Source of the DNA: Stereum hirsutum FP-91666 SS1
Lineage: Eukaryota; Basidiomycota; Agaricomycetes; Russulales; Stereaceae
DNA: 64,000 bases
Direction of reading: 5' to 3'
Assembly: GCF_000264905.1 (NCBI RefSeq)
Contig: NW_006763149.1
Span: 652,212 to 716,211, forward strand
Positions 59,849 through 64,000 of the stretch are shown piece by piece. The translations under genes and the position numbers were made by a program. The notes beneath the pieces are model-generated. The model ran no database searches and was not told where the DNA came from. It saw only the letters and a program-made list of their open reading frames with translations. Numbering within the stretch: the first letter of the stretch is position 1; every line of letters begins with the position of its first letter.

Positions 59849-61646
59849 ATGACGAGCCATTCCAATCACGCGCCAAACGAGTTCCGTACATCTTCACCGA
59901 CGGACAACAGGTCTTCGTTCCGTTTTCCATCCAAGTTCAAGGAACATCTCTCCATCGATGTTCCTCATCCCGACCTCCAACTCGAACACTCCCACTTCTC
60001 ACCCGACTCACCCCCACCACCTGTACCTCCCCTTCATCGAGCCTCTTCCTCCACCCACTCCAACCAGCGCAGCACATACTCGTTCGGCTCTTCGACGATG
60101 TTTTCACCGCGCTCGAAGGCTCAGGATCTGGAGAAAGCGGATGACCCTCCGATAATGGAAGTTCCTTTGGACGATCGTTCACGGTTAGCAACTCCTAGTC
60201 CCCGGAGGGAGTCAGGCTGGGGGATAAGGGATCGGTTCACGAAGTTCTTGTTCGATGCGAAGTCGTTGAAGAAGGAGCATTCGGAGCCTGATTTCGGAAT
60301 CGCGATGCAGGAGACGGTGCAGATGGAGCAATGGGCACCTCTGAACATCGAGAAACGAAACCCTCCCACGTATGCTCAACAAGAGCAAGACCAACATCTT
60401 CCTAGATGTACGTGTTGTCCGCACCATCATGACCATCAGAAGAAGCAACAGGAGGGAACGTTGAAGAAGTGGAGACGGAAATTCCTCATTTTCCTCGGCC
60501 TTTTGTTTCTTCTTTGGGTCTTCGCCAATCTCGTGGCGTTGGACGCCAAGGTTCTGTCTCCCGGTACTTCTTCGTCTTCATCATCTGGCTCGGGTACTAC
60601 AACGGCGTCTGCGCCCTCAGCATCGTCATCCTCGTCTTCGACTCTCTCTGCTGCCGTGCAAGAATGCATCACGGAATACACCGTCAACGCTCCCAATTCT
60701 CCAACTACGTATCCCTGCTCTACCTGTCTTCCCCTCCTCTCCGCCCTTCCATCAAGCGTTACGGACGAAAATCCCGCCGCGCTCGAAGCGACCCAGTTCT
60801 GTGCGCTTAGGGCACTCTGGGAGGATTCGGACTCAACGGGGCAGAGCGGGTTGGAGAATGGTGGCTGGGTGGAAGATGTGAAGTTTTGTTCGTGGAGCGG
60901 GGTGACCTGTGACGGGTCGTCGAGGGTCTCGTCTCTGTACGTTCATCCCTCTTCCCCCTTTATCTCTCTTTCCGTATGTGTTTGGACGTGGGAGACAGGG
61001 CGCTGACTATGGCTGTGTGTGGTGTATAGGGAGTTGACGACGCCTGCGGTCCCCGCGTCGATACCCGTTGAGTTTGGCAATCTTACCGCCTTGTCGAGTT
61101 TGCAGATCATAGGCGACGGCACGATCCCTGGTGCGTCTCCCTTCTCCCTCCTCCCTCCCCTTCTTATTCTATCGTTAATTTTTCGATCACTGACATCAAA
61201 TTCCACGAACACGCACAGGCGGATCAATCCCCAACTCATTCCTCTCCTTATCCTCGCTCACGTCCCTCCACCTCGAATCAACAGCACTGACCGCTCTCCC
61301 AAACGATACGCTTGCTAACTCGAATCTCACGACGCTCGTTCTCGTCAAGAATACGCAGATGGGGTCTTCGTTACCTACGACTCTTGGTGCGATGCCGTTA
61401 ACGCAGCTGTATGTCTCTCCCTTTCCTGCTCACAAGCTAGTTTAATTGCTGACTTGTTGACTTGTGGCGTTGAACTGCTCACTCTGGATGCTTGGACATT
61501 GGGCGCGGAATATTAATAGGATCGTGACTAACGAGACGCTGACGCTGACGGCGGATCAAGAAACGAACATTTGCGGAAGGACGCTCTCGACGTGTGATCT
61601 TCAAGGAACAGGGATCTCCTCTTGCGGCTCCTGTGTCGTCGGATGA
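59849..61646 (+). CDS. Single-pass membrane protein with extracellular leucine-rich repeats
   Basis: Model join(59849..60936,61030..61130,61219..61408,61520..61646), 501 aa, in frame. Residues 1-205 are polar and Ser/Pro-rich and end in a basic KKWRRK just before one transmembrane helix (about 212-232, FLIFLGLLFLLWVFANLVAL), predicting a type II orientation with the C-terminus outside. A Ser/Thr linker follows, then paired cysteines (CITEY, PCSTCLPLL) and a segment very like the N-cap of plant LRR receptors (EDVKFCSWSGVTCDGSSRVSSLEL), with LRR units (PVEFGNLTALSSLQIIGDGTIPG, SFLSLSSLTSLHLES, NSNLTTLVLVKN) and a Cys-rich end (CGRTLSTCDL, SSCGSC). No kinase domain. A cell-surface adhesion or sensing role is inference. 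Confidence 0.8.
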
Positions 61647-64000
61647 GCGCTTCTCACTCATCGTGGCCTCTTTCAGTCTGACTGTTTCATGGTGGATACG
61701 GACTTCTGTCACACACGCGCTGGATACCATGTTGGTGGATTTTATTTGGTAGCTGGATGAGCTCAGGACTCTTGTCGTCGTCTTTATCATCGCCTTTCAC
61801 TTTGCTTCATCTCACGAAATGACCCACGCCAGAGCTGCCTAGTGTAGCGATGGCCACGATTTGTTTCTTTTTGACATGCGTACTTTATCCTTACTTACCT
61901 ACTGTCATGCAACCTTGGCTCGGTCCAAGCATTCTCCCACCTTCCATGCCTGCCCCTCGTCTTTCCATCGGTCACTTGGTTTCGAGATGGACCTCCGTGC
62001 ATGGACACGTCGCTTTGCCCTTTATTTTCATGTTCATATACTGTCGCTACTTTACGTCACTTTGCTTTACTCGGAGGTACATAGATTCTGTCTGTCTGTT
62101 TTTGGTTCGTTGTGGATTAATCTGTAGCTATACTTACGAGCGTGGTTGTAGCCGTCGGTGTTGTGTGGGTGGTAGTGTTCTGCAGTGGCGTTGTGTTGTG
62201 GGATCAATCGATTATTGTTGGTGTCGGTTGGTCCAAAGTTGGCAGTGTTGTGAGACTTGACTCAATGTTCAGACAAAGACGCTCTTGCGCTTTTTTTACC
62301 ACCTCTGTCTCAACCTTGTTCAATTTTATGCAGAGCAATGCTCCGAGAAAATGTGTGGCGCCCGTAGACCACTCCGAGCGCCGAACGCCACAGGCGCCGC
62401 TATCGAAAGAAACAGTTATCCCACGCTCTTCTCGAAGACCTCACACATGTCTCGGCGCACAAAATCTCTAACTGGAAGATCTGAGCCATCAGGCCACCCA
62501 GGACGCCGTATGGATGTAGCGCAAGCTATGTACCAGCGGCAACAGTTACAAAAGCAGGCCGCTGTCCTGTCGCGCACGCAATCCGATGCCAGCAGCTGAT
62601 TCGACGACCGTCCATTATCATACCCGTCCCCGTCGCACTGTGCACTTCGAAAAGGTTGAAAGTCAACCGAAGGAAAACCTGTAAACCTAATTCCATTCAG
62701 TCTCCTGCTGGTAGAAAGTTCACCTGTGTGGGGTACATTTCATCTGTCTCACGGTATAAACGAAGGGGATTGAGAGCCACCCTTTATATTGCCGAATTCA
62801 CTCACATCGCACAGAGCGGGAATCAACCCTCTCACGCAGTAAATGTCACCAATTGTATGCCACCAAGTTTGCTCACAACAATTCAACGTGTATGGCTCTC
62901 AACTTGTAGTATATTTTATTGGCAAAAAAAATACAATACACAACAGAGCCTACATACAGTTACAGATACTATGAGGGCTTCAAAGCGACTAGCTAGCGAA
63001 GGTTGAAACTGGATAACCAAGAGACCAACACTATTGACCCTACGTAACTCGGAGTATACATGCTATCCCATCTAAGTGTCTCATTGTAGAAGAAAGCAAA
63101 ACCTAAAGATGGGGCAAGTCGAACCGTAACAAGACTCAAGAGGCCCAGACATTGGGATGCTTACACGGTAAGCAGGCGTACCAAACAAAGAAGTCACGCA
63201 CCGGAAAATGAAGGACATGCACTCTTCACTCGCGCTGACGTGTCCGAAACTTCTCTATGCCAATCATTACAAGTGAAAAGTCACGCACCAACGAAACATG
63301 ATTCGGATATTGGACGATATCCTGCATCCACACGGTACTCTTCACCATTAGTTCTCCCAGTTGAAGACACATCTGTACATAGAGTCATAGTCAGTAAGGA
63401 CATCGCTCGAGAATGAGTAAGGTGACGGGGCGAACCAGGCGGGCGATTCGAGGTTCTGCGTAGCGAGGAAGAGCCCTCGGTGGGACTCGCCTGCACAACT
63501 GGGATACGTGAATCGTTCATGTCAAAAAATAAGAGAAACGGAACCACAAAGACATACCGACTACAACGACCTAGAGATACCCATTCGCAGGTGTGCAAAT
63601 ACCAGAATGTCGCTCTACGTCGTGGTTGAAACGGAAGTAGCAAGACGCGGGGGGGATCGCCGCAGAAGCTGTGCCACGCATCCGCTGTGGCGGTGAACTT
63701 TAGGGCAGACCGAAGTTGACTTTCCTGCATTGTTATTTCACATTTCCCGTCTCACCCGCATTCACTCCATCGCCGGCTGCACCCTGAGCGACTCGTTTAA
63801 CAAGTGAAAAGTGGAAGTCAACCTCCCTTAGAGGTGACATTCAGCCCCTTTCACGTGCACAGTGCGTCCCTGCACCGGTGTTTCTGGTACGATTCGAACG
63901 AATTAGAAAGGAGTGCGTCTGTGCGTGATGGTGTCTCATCGACCCATGCAGTGTGCACTCATCGGATCATGACCGAGATTTGCTGTTCTGAGGCTTTATA
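61647..64000. other. No supportable gene in the last 2.35 kb
   Basis: 3' flank of the LRR gene and beyond. Frames at 62285-62599 (+, ending in a Gln-rich tail) and 63281-63730 (-) could be exon fragments of genes continuing out of view, but I could not chain them. A short palindromic GC-rich stretch occurs at 62350-62400. Confidence 0.4.

Noticed and set aside
63880..63910. ACGATTCGAACG, B-box-like sequence
   Set aside because: No paired T-stem, D-arm or acceptor at tRNA distance.

Overview
The window is nuclear DNA of a filamentous basidiomycete, probably an Agaricomycete. Genes are compact and intron-rich (introns mostly 45-80 nt with GT-AG ends), there is no operon structure, and several proteins (HNH-domain protein, P450, SulP, J-protein, calpain) have the sequence character of mushroom-forming fungi. 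I assembled the gene models by hand from open frames and splice sites. Nearly all chain in frame from ATG to stop, but none was checked against transcripts or databases.

Layout. 0-4.1 kb: an HNH-nuclease-domain gene (+) and two unrecognised minus-strand genes. 4.7-9.85 kb: an apparently intact Mutator-like DNA transposon of 5,109 bp. It has a 9-bp target duplication, terminal inverted repeats, a subterminal perfect palindrome and a 14-exon transposase gene open over 1,154 codons; it ends about 200 bp before the start codon of a sulfate permease gene. 10-19.2 kb: SulP sulfate permease with STAS domain (+), a WRAP53/TCAB1-type WD40 protein (-), and an ArsB/NhaD-type ion transporter (+) that diverges from it. 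19.7 kb: a spliced tRNA-Leu(AAG) (-). 22-24.4 kb: PKA catalytic subunit (+). 25.3-26.7 kb: a double cyanovirin-N-homology protein with a hydrophobic glycine-rich C-terminal half (-). 26.8 kb: second tRNA-Leu(AAG) (+). 27.2-27.6 kb: CMC4, a mitochondrial twin-Cx9C protein (-).

28.1-29.9 kb holds six tRNA-like loci, all on the minus strand. They have good A/B-box and T-arm sequence but anticodon arms that do not match a normal decoding tRNA. 30.9-37.4 kb: SWR1 chromatin remodeller (+). 39.1-41.3 kb: a homeodomain-like, Ser/Pro-rich protein (-). 41.3-46.1 kb: gene-poor, with an old ~300-bp tandem duplication and hairpins. 46.1-47.5 kb: succinate/fumarate mitochondrial carrier SFC1 (+). 48.1-52.6 kb: PalB/Rim13 calpain-like protease (+) with a 4-nt micro-exon. 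53.0-55.0 kb: membrane J-protein (-). 56.4-58.7 kb: cytochrome P450 (-). 59.8-61.6 kb: single-pass LRR protein (+). 61.6-64 kb: no gene I can support.

The genes are ordinary, functionally unrelated chromosomal neighbours: nutrient transport (SulP, ion transporter), pH and nutrient signalling (Rim13/PalB, PKA), mitochondria (CMC4, SFC1), chromatin and telomere-related functions (SWR1, WRAP53-like). The unusual content is the intact-looking transposon, the tRNA-like cluster and the cyanovirin-N fusion.
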